From a bacterium BRH_c32 (GTDB taxonomy: Bacteria; Bacteroidota; Ignavibacteria; Ignavibacteriales; Melioribacteraceae): a stretch of 64,000 nucleotides of DNA. Each line of letters starts with the position of its first letter. Position 1 is the first letter of the stretch. The translations under genes and the position numbers were made by a program. The stretch covers positions 1-64,000 of the forward strand of contig LOEU01000030.1 of the NCBI GenBank assembly GCA_001516025.1, in the 5' to 3' direction. The notes below the pieces were generated by a model. The model saw only the letters and a program-made list of their open reading frames with translations. It was not told the origin of the DNA and searched no databases. Shown piece by piece: positions 44,635 to 53,119 of the stretch.

Positions 44635-46191
44635 ATGAAACAAAGAGTACTATCAATATTAGCGTTTACATTTGTATTCTTTTTATTCACCGCTGTTTCG
44701 AATATTGAAGCACAGCGTGTTGTAAAAGTTTCTTCCGGCGTTGGAACACTTAACGATGCCATTACCGGAGATACAACTGCCACAGGTGCAAGAGTAGATC
44801 CAAATACTATTTACGAATTAGAGAAAGATGGATACTATTTATTAACAGCACAAATTACTAATTCCGGATATCATCTTCATATAAGAGCAGAAGCAGGTGG
44901 TTTCCAAAGACCTGTTATTAGGCCCGGTGTTATATCCGGTGGTGTTTCAAATAGACCTTTCCAAATTAAGGGTAATTTAACTTTGGATGGTGTTTATATT
45001 ACTAATCTTGATGAACAAAGTAAATTATTGCAGAATATTATCAGAGTAAGTGCTGATAATATTAGACTGGTTATAAAGAATAGTCACATGGATAGAGATA
45101 TCCAGGCCGCTATTAGAGTAGATTCAAAATTCACTAAAATTTTTATTACAAATTCAATAATAAGCAATATTGGAGAAATGGCAAGTCCTGATAATGGTCG
45201 CGGTGTCGATGATAGAGGAAATGCTATTGATACATTAATTATGGAAAATAATACATTTTATAATCTTACAAGCCGCATTCTTAGAGATGGCGGTGGGATT
45301 ATCAAATATGTCAGAATTAATCATAATACATTAGTAAATATTGCTCAACGCGGTGTTACAATCGGCGAAGCTATTGAAGCCCACATTACAAATAATTTAT
45401 TTTATAATTGTGCATTCTTAGGTAACCTATCATCGAACGCAACTCCAAATGAAGTTGTTGAAACAAGTGCACTTGGTGCTGATTATACAAACCAAGGTAT
45501 TAAACAAATACTTGATATAAAGAATAATAATTTCTATCTAAGTCCTGAATTATCAAGTAACTATCCTGCCGGATATATAGCCGCTTCTGCAATGGACTCA
45601 ATTGCAATAGCATTTGCTACTAAAAATGGTACATTAGCTTCTAATCTTAATGAGAATGTAAAATTTTCAGTTGCCCCTCCGATTCCTGTTGATGTAATGC
45701 TCGGATTTTATGATGCAAATGTTTCTCCAAAACCGGATATGAATAGAGGCGGAGGAACTCCTGAATATGGCGGAACACAATCTCCATTTAACTTTGCATA
45801 TCCAACCTCATCAGTTTTATATACTAAGGGTACTTCTAATCAACCGATTGGTGCTTTAACTTGGTTTGATATTCAGGTTGGTGTAAATGATGAAGTAATA
45901 TCCCAAATTCCTGAAGGATATGAATTATTTGCAAATTACCCGAATCCATTTAATCCAACTACTAATATTAAATATGCCCTTGCTGATAAAGGCTTTGTGA
46001 AGTTATCAGTATATAATATGTTAGGACAAAAAGTTGCAACACTTGTAAATGAATTACAAGAAAGTGGACTTTACACTGCTACTTGGAATGGAAGAGCTGA
46101 TAATGGAATTTCAGTTTCTTCAGGTATTTATATCTATAAATTAGATGCAGGTAATTTCTCGGTTTCTAAAAAAATGATGTTAGTTAAATAA
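44635..46191 (+). CDS. T9SS-secreted right-handed beta-helix protein
   Basis: A 518-residue secreted protein. The signal peptide starts at the ATG at 44635 (MKQRVLSILAFTFVFFLFTAVSN) with a TGAGG ribosome site; the frame is open upstream inside the receptor gene. The middle is a pectate-lyase-like parallel beta-helix (about residues 50-330) with the repeating pattern of short strands (NLTLDGVYITNLDE, NIIRVSADNIRLVIKNSHMD, FTKIFITNSIISNIG, DTLIMENNTFYNLT). The C-terminal type IX sorting domain has NYPNPFNPTTNIKY and SSGIYIYKL. It resembles DUF4957/DUF5123-type proteins of pectin loci rather than a proven lyase, since I cannot pick out catalytic Arg/Lys residues. It is a surface pectin-binding or degrading protein by inference. 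Confidence 0.8.
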   Translation: MKQRVLSILAFTFVFFLFTAVSNIEAQRVVKVSSGVGTLNDAITGDTTATGARVDPNTIYELEKDGYYLLTAQITNSGYHLHIRAEAGGFQRPVIRPGVISGGVSNRPFQIKGNLTLDGVYITNLDEQSKLLQNIIRVSADNIRLVIKNSHMDRDIQAAIRVDSKFTKIFITNSIISNIGEMASPDNGRGVDDRGNAIDTLIMENNTFYNLTSRILRDGGGIIKYVRINHNTLVNIAQRGVTIGEAIEAHITNNLFYNCAFLGNLSSNATPNEVVETSALGADYTNQGIKQILDIKNNNFYLSPELSSNYPAGYIAASAMDSIAIAFATKNGTLASNLNENVKFSVAPPIPVDVMLGFYDANVSPKPDMNRGGGTPEYGGTQSPFNFAYPTSSVLYTKGTSNQPIGALTWFDIQVGVNDEVISQIPEGYELFANYPNPFNPTTNIKYALADKGFVKLSVYNMLGQKVATLVNELQESGLYTATWNGRADNGISVSSGIYIYKLDAGNFSVSKKMMLVK

Positions 46192-46202
46192 TTATTTATT
46201 CC

Positions 46203-46236
46203 AATTAGGAGTCCTTATTAAGGGCTCCTAATTTTA
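46203..46236 (+). terminator. Terminator-like hairpin inside the receptor operon
   Basis: A 13-bp stem (46203-46215 with 46221-46233, one G-T wobble) around a 5-base loop, followed by TTTT and ATACA. It lies 11 bases after the beta-helix gene, and the next gene starts only 17 bases further on with no room for a normal promoter. It may be a leaky terminator or an mRNA-stabilising hairpin. Confidence 0.75.
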
Positions 46237-46252
46237 TACATAGGCATTAATA

Positions 46253-47971
46253 ATGATAAAAAAAATATTCTTTATTCTATTATGTTACTCATTAGTTATT
46301 GCACAAAGTCCGATTGATTTTGGAAAAAGAGTTGCAACTAAAATAATCGATGATACATCATTTGAGTTCTATACTGAAATACAGAAGCCATCCTCCGGTC
46401 TTCAGATAATTAATTTTGAACAAAATTTTTCCAATAAATCTACTAATGTTGTTTATGCTTTTAGTAAAATTATTTCAGGAGAGGCGGAAGATGTTTTATT
46501 CGGCGTTAGTTCAAGTTCAGCCCTCGAAATTTGGATTAACGGCGAATTGTTTTTTTCAGGAAAGGGTGATTCATTAAATTATACCAATGTTGCATATAGC
46601 ATGTATGAATTTAAGAATTATTTTACAGCTCAATTAACTAAAGGTGCAAATGATATATTAATAAAGGCAAATAATAATGATGGTGCAATAATAGCCTTAG
46701 CACCTATTCATGATGACGGTCTATTAAAAAGTGATATATTTTTTTCGGTTTCATCCCTATTTAAAGATTTTAGACCGAATTCTAATTGGTTAGTTATTGG
46801 ATTTGAGAATGATATTTTCTCTGATGTTCTGCCGCCGGAAATTTCTTTCTCTCAAAATTATATTCATAATAAAAAATTTTTTAGCTGGATAATCCCACAG
46901 TCAAATCTGATTCTTAATGATATAATTAAAGAAAATGTTCTGTTTAAATCTCATTCTTATTTTGAATGGCATTATGCAAATGGTCAGATGCTCTTAGGTA
47001 TGTTTAATCTATTTGATTTATCAAAAGATCAAAAATTTTTAGACTATATAAAAGAAAACATCTCTGTTACGTTAAAAAATTATAATTACTTCAAGTACCA
47101 ATATGAAGTGTTAAATGAAAAGGGCGGATTCAATAATCGATTATATAGAAAGATGATGTTGGATGATACAGGTGCTCCGGCACTTGCAATTTTAGAAGCT
47201 AATTTAAGAGGACTAGATAAAGAGTCTCGCTTTATTCTTGATGATGTAGCTGATTATATAATAAAAAGACAAGTTAGATTGGAAGATGGAACATTTTGTC
47301 GTCCTGAACCAAAAAAAATGTCCATCTGGGCTGATGATCTATTCATGAGTGTTCCATTCTTGCTTCGATATTCAAAACTTTCCAATAATGAAAATTATTT
47401 TAATGAAGCTAAAGAACAGATAAAATTATTCTCAGCAAAATTAAAAGATAAAGAAACCGGATTATATTTTCATGGTTGGTTTTCTGAAAATACAGAACAT
47501 TCACCGGTACATTGGGGAAGAGCAAATGGCTGGTTTGTCTGGGCTGTTAGCGAGGCACTTACTTATCTCTCTGAATCAGATAAAGATTATTATGAAATCA
47601 AAGAAATTTATTTAGACCATATCAATGCACTAATAAAGTATCAGAATGAAAGTGGATTATGGAACCAAGTAATTGATGATCAATCCACATTTGAAGAGAC
47701 TTCTGCTTCAGCTATGTTCGTTATGGCTATCGCAAGAGGCATAAATAATGGCTGGTTGCCTGAATCATACAAAAATTATGCAATTAAAGGATGGTCGGGA
47801 GTAACAAATAGAATTAATGTAGATGGAACGGTAGATGGTATCTGTCAAGGTACCGGAATTGGAGATGATGTTGAGTTCTATCAATCAAGAAAAACTCCCC
47901 CAAGCGACCCTCGAGGTTTGGGGGCAGTTTTAAGTGCTTCAGTAGAAGTTCAAAAACTTATTAATAAATAG
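46253..47971 (+). CDS. GH105/GH88 unsaturated rhamnogalacturonyl hydrolase family
   Basis: A 572-residue exported enzyme (signal peptide MIKKIFFILLCYSLVIAQ). An N-terminal beta-sandwich (about 20-185) precedes the six-hairpin catalytic barrel. The family signature is HWGRANGWFVWAVSEAL near residue 425, together with WADDLFMSVPFLLRYSK (about 362, carrying the catalytic Asp) and GICQGTGIGDDVEFY. GH105 enzymes hydrate and release the unsaturated uronic acid left by pectin lyases. Most are cytoplasmic or periplasmic; the signal peptide places this one in the periplasm. It follows the operon hairpin at 46203 and precedes the DUF1080 gene by 15 bases. Confidence 0.87.
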   Translation: MIKKIFFILLCYSLVIAQSPIDFGKRVATKIIDDTSFEFYTEIQKPSSGLQIINFEQNFSNKSTNVVYAFSKIISGEAEDVLFGVSSSSALEIWINGELFFSGKGDSLNYTNVAYSMYEFKNYFTAQLTKGANDILIKANNNDGAIIALAPIHDDGLLKSDIFFSVSSLFKDFRPNSNWLVIGFENDIFSDVLPPEISFSQNYIHNKKFFSWIIPQSNLILNDIIKENVLFKSHSYFEWHYANGQMLLGMFNLFDLSKDQKFLDYIKENISVTLKNYNYFKYQYEVLNEKGGFNNRLYRKMMLDDTGAPALAILEANLRGLDKESRFILDDVADYIIKRQVRLEDGTFCRPEPKKMSIWADDLFMSVPFLLRYSKLSNNENYFNEAKEQIKLFSAKLKDKETGLYFHGWFSENTEHSPVHWGRANGWFVWAVSEALTYLSESDKDYYEIKEIYLDHINALIKYQNESGLWNQVIDDQSTFEETSASAMFVMAIARGINNGWLPESYKNYAIKGWSGVTNRINVDGTVDGICQGTGIGDDVEFYQSRKTPPSDPRGLGAVLSASVEVQKLINK

Positions 47972-47986
47972 AGTGCAGGTATATCA

Positions 47987-49342
47987 ATGAAATATTCGAG
48001 TTTTTTGTTATTATTTATTTTTTTAATTGCTTCGATGACTACTTCAGCGCAACAATGGCGTTCTTTAACGAATGGAAAAGATCTTTCTAATTGGGAACGA
48101 CTGAATGGCGAAGCAAAATATACTTTATCAGACGGTGCAATAATAGGTGAAGCAGTACTTAATACTCCAAATACTTTTTTAGCAACAAAAGAAAAATTTT
48201 CAGATTTTATTCTTGAGCTTCAATTTAAGGTTGATCCGCAATTAAATTCCGGAGTTCAAATTAGAAGTGAAAGTCTAGCAGACTATAAAAACTATCGTGT
48301 TCATGGTTACCAAGTGGAATTTGATCCGTCCGAAAGAGCATGGACAGGTGGAATTTATGATGAAGCAAGAAGAGGCTGGCTTTATACAATGGATGAAAAT
48401 CCAAAAGGGAAGAAAGCATTCAAACAAAATGAGTGGAATAAACTTAGGATTGAAGCAAAAGGAAATAGTATTCGTACTTGGGTAAATGGAGTTCCGGTTG
48501 CAAATATTCTCGATGATCTCACTGCCTCCGGTTTTATTGCTCTTCAAGTTCATGATATTAAAGGAGATAAATCGAAAGAAGGCATTAAAGCAATGTGGAA
48601 AGATATTAGAGTAATGACCGAGAATATTGATAAATATCTAACTCCGTATAAAAAAGAGATTCCTCAATATAATTATATAGCAAATACTTTATCGGATATA
48701 GAGAAGATGAACGGATGGAAATTACTTTGGGATGGAAAAACTACCGAAGGATGGAAAAGCGCTAAAACAGATCAATTCCCGGCAAAGGGATGGGAGATTG
48801 ATAATGGAGTCCTAAAAGTATTAAAATCTAGCGGTGCAGAAGCAACTAATGGAGGTGATATTGTTACTACAAAAAAATATAAAGACTTTGAATTAAAATT
48901 TGAATTCAGAATTACGGAAGGCGCTAATGGCGGTGTTAAATATTTTGTTGATCCTGAGTTAAACAAAGGTGAAGGTTCTGCTATCGGTTGTGAATACCAG
49001 ATATTAGATGACGAAAAACACCCGGATGCAAAATTGGGAGTTAATGGAAATAGAACTCTAGCTTCTTTATATGATCTTATCCCCGCAGTTGGAAAAAGAT
49101 TTAATGGAATTGGAATGTGGAATAACGGAAAAATAATTGTAAAAGGAAATCATGTAGAACATTGGCTTAATGGATTTAAGACTGTGGAATATGAAAGAAA
49201 TTCTCAGATGTGGAGAGCTTTAGTTGCATACAGTAAATATAAAAGCTGGCCCAATTTCGGTGAGCTTTCTGAAGGTAATATTTTACTTCAAGATCATGGC
49301 GATGAAGTTTGGTTTAGATCTATTAAAATACATGAATTATAA
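47987..49342 (+). CDS. Tandem DUF1080 (3-keto-disaccharide hydrolase family) protein
   Basis: A 451-residue exported protein (signal peptide ending TTSAQQ) with two DUF1080/3-keto-glycoside hydrolase-like jelly-roll domains. The first spans about 22-212 ([35 protein letters not shown]). The second spans about 238-451 ([44 protein letters not shown]). Most family members have one domain. Characterised relatives cleave glycosides whose sugar has been oxidised at C3 by a Gfo/Idh/MocA-type dehydrogenase. Two such dehydrogenases, both with Tat signals, follow at 49364 and 51614, so an extracytoplasmic keto-sugar route is plausible. Which of the two domains is catalytic is not clear by eye. Confidence 0.87.
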   Translation: MKYSSFLLLFIFLIASMTTSAQQWRSLTNGKDLSNWERLNGEAKYTLSDGAIIGEAVLNTPNTFLATKEKFSDFILELQFKVDPQLNSGVQIRSESLADYKNYRVHGYQVEFDPSERAWTGGIYDEARRGWLYTMDENPKGKKAFKQNEWNKLRIEAKGNSIRTWVNGVPVANILDDLTASGFIALQVHDIKGDKSKEGIKAMWKDIRVMTENIDKYLTPYKKEIPQYNYIANTLSDIEKMNGWKLLWDGKTTEGWKSAKTDQFPAKGWEIDNGVLKVLKSSGAEATNGGDIVTTKKYKDFELKFEFRITEGANGGVKYFVDPELNKGEGSAIGCEYQILDDEKHPDAKLGVNGNRTLASLYDLIPAVGKRFNGIGMWNNGKIIVKGNHVEHWLNGFKTVEYERNSQMWRALVAYSKYKSWPNFGELSEGNILLQDHGDEVWFRSIKIHEL

Positions 49343-49363
49343 TTTTTTATAAAGGAGTATGTA

Positions 49364-50725
49364 ATGGGTGATACAAGAAGAGATTTTATTAAGAAGTCGG
49401 CATTTGCCGCAGCGGGACTTGCAGCAGCAGCTACGATGCCAATTTCAGCTAAAAGTTATTCACGTATTCTTGGTGCTAATGATAAGGTTGTAGTGGGACT
49501 GGTTGGATTTTCCGATCGTGCAAAAAATTCTTTAGTACCTCCATTTATGGGTTATTCAGAGCGTCTCAATTTTGAGATTAAAGGATTATCCGATATTTGG
49601 AATAGAAGAAGAAATGAAGGAGTAGAGTTTTTTAAATCTAAGTACAATAAAGATGTAGTTACATATCTAAATAATGATGAACTTTATAATGATAAAGATA
49701 TCGATGCAGTAATAATCTCAACGGCAGATTTTCAACATGCAATCCACGCAATTGAAGCCGCTAACAATAAGAAAGATGCCTATGTTGAAAAACCATTTGC
49801 TGAAACAATGGAAGATAATAGGAACGCACTTAAGGCAGTAAAAGAATCAGGTATAATTTTGCAGATTGGTTCGCAAAGGAGATCCGGCTCAAACTATCAT
49901 GCAGCAAATGATTTTATTAAATCGGGTAAATTCGGCGATATTAAGATGGTCGAAATGTCGTGGAACGTAAATCAGCCCGGAAGATGGAGAAGACCTGATT
50001 TGGTTTCTACAATTAAAGAAACAGATGTTGATTGGAAACGTTATTTAATTAATAGACCGTTAGAAAATTGGGATCCAAGAAAATATGTTGAGTATCGCCT
50101 TTTCTGGCCCTATTCGTCTGGTATTCCAGGTCAATGGATGTCCCATCAAATCGATACTGTCCATTGGTTTAGCGGTTATAATTTCCCTCGATCGGTTTCT
50201 GCTAATGGCGGAATATATATGTGGAATGACGGAAGAAAGAACTTTGACGCGATGACTGCTGTATTCGATTACGGTCCTGAAGACGATATGAATAAAGGTT
50301 TCCAAGTAGTCTATTCATCACGAATGTTTAATTCTGCCGGTGGCGTTAAAGAGATCTATTATTCTAATGGCGGTGAACTGAATCTTGATACAAATAAAGT
50401 TACTGCAAATGGAGGATTAACCGAACAATTTGCTAAAGATATGAAAATGAAGTCAAATCAATTAGCTGATTTAGATCTCTCGGCAAATGCACCAAAAGCA
50501 ATCACTGATGCAAATACAGGCACTGATCCAATGACTTCAGCTCATATGCTTAATTGGATGGAATCAGTTCGTGATAGAAAAACGCCTCATGGTCCGGTTG
50601 AAGCAGGCTACTATCATTCGGTAGCAAATATTATGACAACCGCTGCATTGCGCACGAAGAAGTTCATTCAATATGACAAGAACAGTCAAGAAGTTCTCGC
50701 TGACGGCAAAGTATTTAAATACTAA
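49364..50725 (+). CDS. Tat-exported Gfo/Idh/MocA dehydrogenase (first)
   Basis: A 453-residue oxidoreductase with a twin-arginine signal (TRRDFIKKSAFAAAGLAAAA, residues 4-23), so it is exported folded with its NAD(P) cofactor. The Rossmann part reads KVVVGLVGFSDRAKN, followed by ISTADFQHAIHA and the catalytic YVEKPFAE (E-K-P). The C-terminal domain has SGIPGQWMSHQIDTVHWFSG, with the usual His. It has an AAAGGAG ribosome site. The gene end overlaps apbE by one base (TAATG). It likely oxidises or reduces sugars in the periplasm next to the DUF1080 protein encoded just upstream. It is related to, but not a duplicate of, the protein at 51614. Confidence 0.92.
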   Translation: MGDTRRDFIKKSAFAAAGLAAAATMPISAKSYSRILGANDKVVVGLVGFSDRAKNSLVPPFMGYSERLNFEIKGLSDIWNRRRNEGVEFFKSKYNKDVVTYLNNDELYNDKDIDAVIISTADFQHAIHAIEAANNKKDAYVEKPFAETMEDNRNALKAVKESGIILQIGSQRRSGSNYHAANDFIKSGKFGDIKMVEMSWNVNQPGRWRRPDLVSTIKETDVDWKRYLINRPLENWDPRKYVEYRLFWPYSSGIPGQWMSHQIDTVHWFSGYNFPRSVSANGGIYMWNDGRKNFDAMTAVFDYGPEDDMNKGFQVVYSSRMFNSAGGVKEIYYSNGGELNLDTNKVTANGGLTEQFAKDMKMKSNQLADLDLSANAPKAITDANTGTDPMTSAHMLNWMESVRDRKTPHGPVEAGYYHSVANIMTTAALRTKKFIQYDKNSQEVLADGKVFKY

Positions 50726-51621
50726 TGAAAAATATTTATCATAATTCTATTTTTTCTATGGGAACACGCTTCAATGTTGTGTTCCCTTTTTGTAATGATG
50801 AAATTGGTGAACGTATTTTTACCGTCATAAAAAATGAATTAAATAGGATTGAAAATAAATACAGTTATTTTAATAATGAAAGTTTCCTTTTTAGAATTAA
50901 TAAATCTGCTTATCTAAATGAATTTTGGCTTGACGAGGAAACTTATGAACTTCTTATTTATTGCAGAGATTATCACATATTAACGAAATCTAAGTTTGAT
51001 ATCACTCTTCGTCCCATGATTGAATCTCTAGAAAAAGATATTGCACATAATGAAAACTTGATTGGCAAACTCGGATTTAAGAATATTATCATTGATGGTG
51101 TAAATAAAACTATCCGATTTGAAAACGAATTTGTGAAGATCGATTTAGGTGCAATTGGAAAAGGTTATGCTCTAAAACGAATTTCGAAAATTTTAGATGA
51201 ATATGATGTTGCAGATGTTTTTATTAGCTTCGGAGGAAGCTCAATACTTACTAAAGGAAAACATCCGAATGGGGATTGCTGGAAAGTGAGTATTCCTGAT
51301 TTGAATAATCAATCGGAAGAGGCTCATTTTTTTAATCTAAATAACGGTTCTCTTTCGATTTCATCGAATTACTATTATAATGATACCGGGCAATTAAGAT
51401 TTAAGAATAGCATTATTGATCCAGAGACCTATAAACCATTAAAAGAGAAAAAATTATCGGCTGTTTATTCATCTTCACCATTAGAGGCGGAATTGCTTTC
51501 CACCGGAATAATATTATTGGAAAAAGATGAACTATATGAAATTATTAAATCAAAACCGAGTTTGAAATTTCTTACAATAAATGATAAAAATGGAGTTGTA
51601 GAAAAAGAATTTTATGAATGA
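50725..51621 (+). CDS. apbE: ApbE-family FAD:protein FMN transferase
   Basis: A 298-residue flavin transferase of the ApbE family, which attaches FMN covalently to Ser/Thr of target proteins. Motifs include SMGTRFNVVFPF at the N-terminus, FDITLRPMIESL (about 94), the FAD/Mg loop VKIDLGAIGKGYALKRI (about 134-150) and ISFGGSSILTKG. Unlike typical ApbE proteins it has no signal peptide or lipobox, so it should act in the cytoplasm. It lies between two Tat-exported dehydrogenases with overlaps at both ends. Tat substrates fold and take up cofactors before export, so a cytoplasmic ApbE could flavinylate one of them (inference). No classical Na-NQR or Rnf target gene is present here. Confidence 0.88.
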   Translation: MKNIYHNSIFSMGTRFNVVFPFCNDEIGERIFTVIKNELNRIENKYSYFNNESFLFRINKSAYLNEFWLDEETYELLIYCRDYHILTKSKFDITLRPMIESLEKDIAHNENLIGKLGFKNIIIDGVNKTIRFENEFVKIDLGAIGKGYALKRISKILDEYDVADVFISFGGSSILTKGKHPNGDCWKVSIPDLNNQSEEAHFFNLNNGSLSISSNYYYNDTGQLRFKNSIIDPETYKPLKEKKLSAVYSSSPLEAELLSTGIILLEKDELYEIIKSKPSLKFLTINDKNGVVEKEFYE

Positions 51622-52885
51622 TTTATTTTTAGTTAACCGAAGAGAATTTATTAAGAAAGTAACTATAATAAGCGGGAGTGCCGCCGCATTGGTATCTATG
51701 CCATGGCTCAAAATATTAGCTGAAGGCGATACTAAATCACCAAGTGATAAAGTTCGTTTAGCACTTATTGGAATGGGTGATAGAGGAAAACTTTTAACTC
51801 AGCATATTGAATCATTTGCCTCGATTATAAATGCTGAACTAGTAGCTATATGTGATGACTATACACCAAATTTAAAAGCCGGAATTGAATTAACAAAAGG
51901 GAAAGCAAAGACCTTTTCCGATTATAGAAAATTATTGGATGAAAAAAATATAGATGCAATTATAATTGCAACCCCTCTTCATGAACATGCGCACATGACA
52001 ATTGAATCGCTTAATAGTGGAAGAGATGTTTTCTGCGAAAAAGCAATGGCACGAACAATGGACGATACCAAATTGATGTATGATACTCATCTTTCATCCG
52101 GGAAGATATTGCAAGTTGGTCATCAACGAATGTTTAGTCCTGTCTATTTGGATGCGGTTAAGAAAATTCATTCCGGCGATATTGGTAAGGTTACTCAAAT
52201 AAGAGCTTATTGGCATCGTAATAACGATTGGAGAAGAGAAGTCCCTTCTCCTGAATTAGAACGAAAAATTAATTGGCGCCACTATGAAGAGTATTCTGCC
52301 GGATTATTAACTGAATTAGCATCTCATCAAATTCAAGTTGCTAACTGGATTATGAAAGGACCACCGGAATCTGTTATGGGTACGGGCTCAATAAATTTCT
52401 GGAAAGATGGAAGAGAAGTTTATGATAATATTGCAATGATTTTCTCATATCCTGACGGCACTCAATTTATTTATGACTCTGTAATAAGCAATAAACATTA
52501 TGGCTGCGAAGAGCAGATTATGGGTAACAAAGGAACAATGGAATTAGAAGTAAATAAATATTTTAGTGAAACAATCCCGCAGGCGCCGGCAATTCTTCAA
52601 TTAATTAACGATATAGAAAAAGATGTTTTCGATAATATCCCCATTGGCGGAGCTAGTTGGGTGCCCGAAACGGCGGTTCAATATAAAGGTAATTTTATTT
52701 CAGAGAATTATAAGATGGATGAAGTTAAACTCCAGCTAGAAGCGTTCGTAAAGTATATTCGCAAAGGAAAAGCTCCGGAGATCCTTCCGATTGAAGGATA
52801 TAATTCTTCAATTTGGACTTTACTTGCTGAACAGGCAATTAAAACAGGTCAAAAACTAACTCTATCTGATAAATATAAGGTGTGA
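51614..52885 (+). CDS. Tat-exported Gfo/Idh/MocA dehydrogenase (second)
   Basis: A 423-residue oxidoreductase with a twin-arginine signal NRREFIKKVTIISGSAAALV (residues 8-27). The Rossmann motif is RLALIGMGDRGKLL, then IIATPLHEHAH and the catalytic CEKAMART. In this last motif the usual E-K-P has Ala for Pro. The C-terminal domain has ELASHQIQVANWIMKGPPE. It overlaps the apbE end by 8 bases. It is probably a periplasmic partner of the DUF1080 protein and of the dehydrogenase at 49364. Two homologous dehydrogenases may catalyse the forward and reverse steps of a C3 oxidation cycle (inference from the family). Confidence 0.92.
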   Translation: MNDLFLVNRREFIKKVTIISGSAAALVSMPWLKILAEGDTKSPSDKVRLALIGMGDRGKLLTQHIESFASIINAELVAICDDYTPNLKAGIELTKGKAKTFSDYRKLLDEKNIDAIIIATPLHEHAHMTIESLNSGRDVFCEKAMARTMDDTKLMYDTHLSSGKILQVGHQRMFSPVYLDAVKKIHSGDIGKVTQIRAYWHRNNDWRREVPSPELERKINWRHYEEYSAGLLTELASHQIQVANWIMKGPPESVMGTGSINFWKDGREVYDNIAMIFSYPDGTQFIYDSVISNKHYGCEEQIMGNKGTMELEVNKYFSETIPQAPAILQLINDIEKDVFDNIPIGGASWVPETAVQYKGNFISENYKMDEVKLQLEAFVKYIRKGKAPEILPIEGYNSSIWTLLAEQAIKTGQKLTLSDKYKV

Positions 52886-52888
52886 TCT

Positions 52889-53119
52889 ATGAAAGATATT
52901 GTTATTGAAAAGAAATTATTTATTCGCGAACTATTGGTTTTATTAGCCTTATTTATTGTAGTAAATATCGTCAATATATATTCTATAATTAAATATGATA
53001 CTTCTTGGTTTGAGCTTATCTCACAACTTCATTTAGTTCTCATAATAACTCTTCTACTGTACTTATTGATTAGTGTATTTAGATTGTTTTTATTCTTAAT
53101 TCAAAGAGCCATAAAATGA
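52889..53119 (+). CDS. Small two-helix membrane protein, unknown
   Basis: A 76-residue protein with two hydrophobic segments (LLVLLALFIVVNIVNIYSII at about 16-35 and LVLIITLLLYLLISVFRLFL at about 49-68) and a basic tail. I do not recognise it. It begins three bases after the dehydrogenase stop and overlaps the next gene by ATGA. Both junctions are operon-like, which makes it likely to be real. It could be a membrane anchor or small subunit for the exported dehydrogenases encoded before it; nothing in the sequence proves that. Confidence 0.65.
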   Translation: MKDIVIEKKLFIRELLVLLALFIVVNIVNIYSIIKYDTSWFELISQLHLVLIITLLLYLLISVFRLFLFLIQRAIK

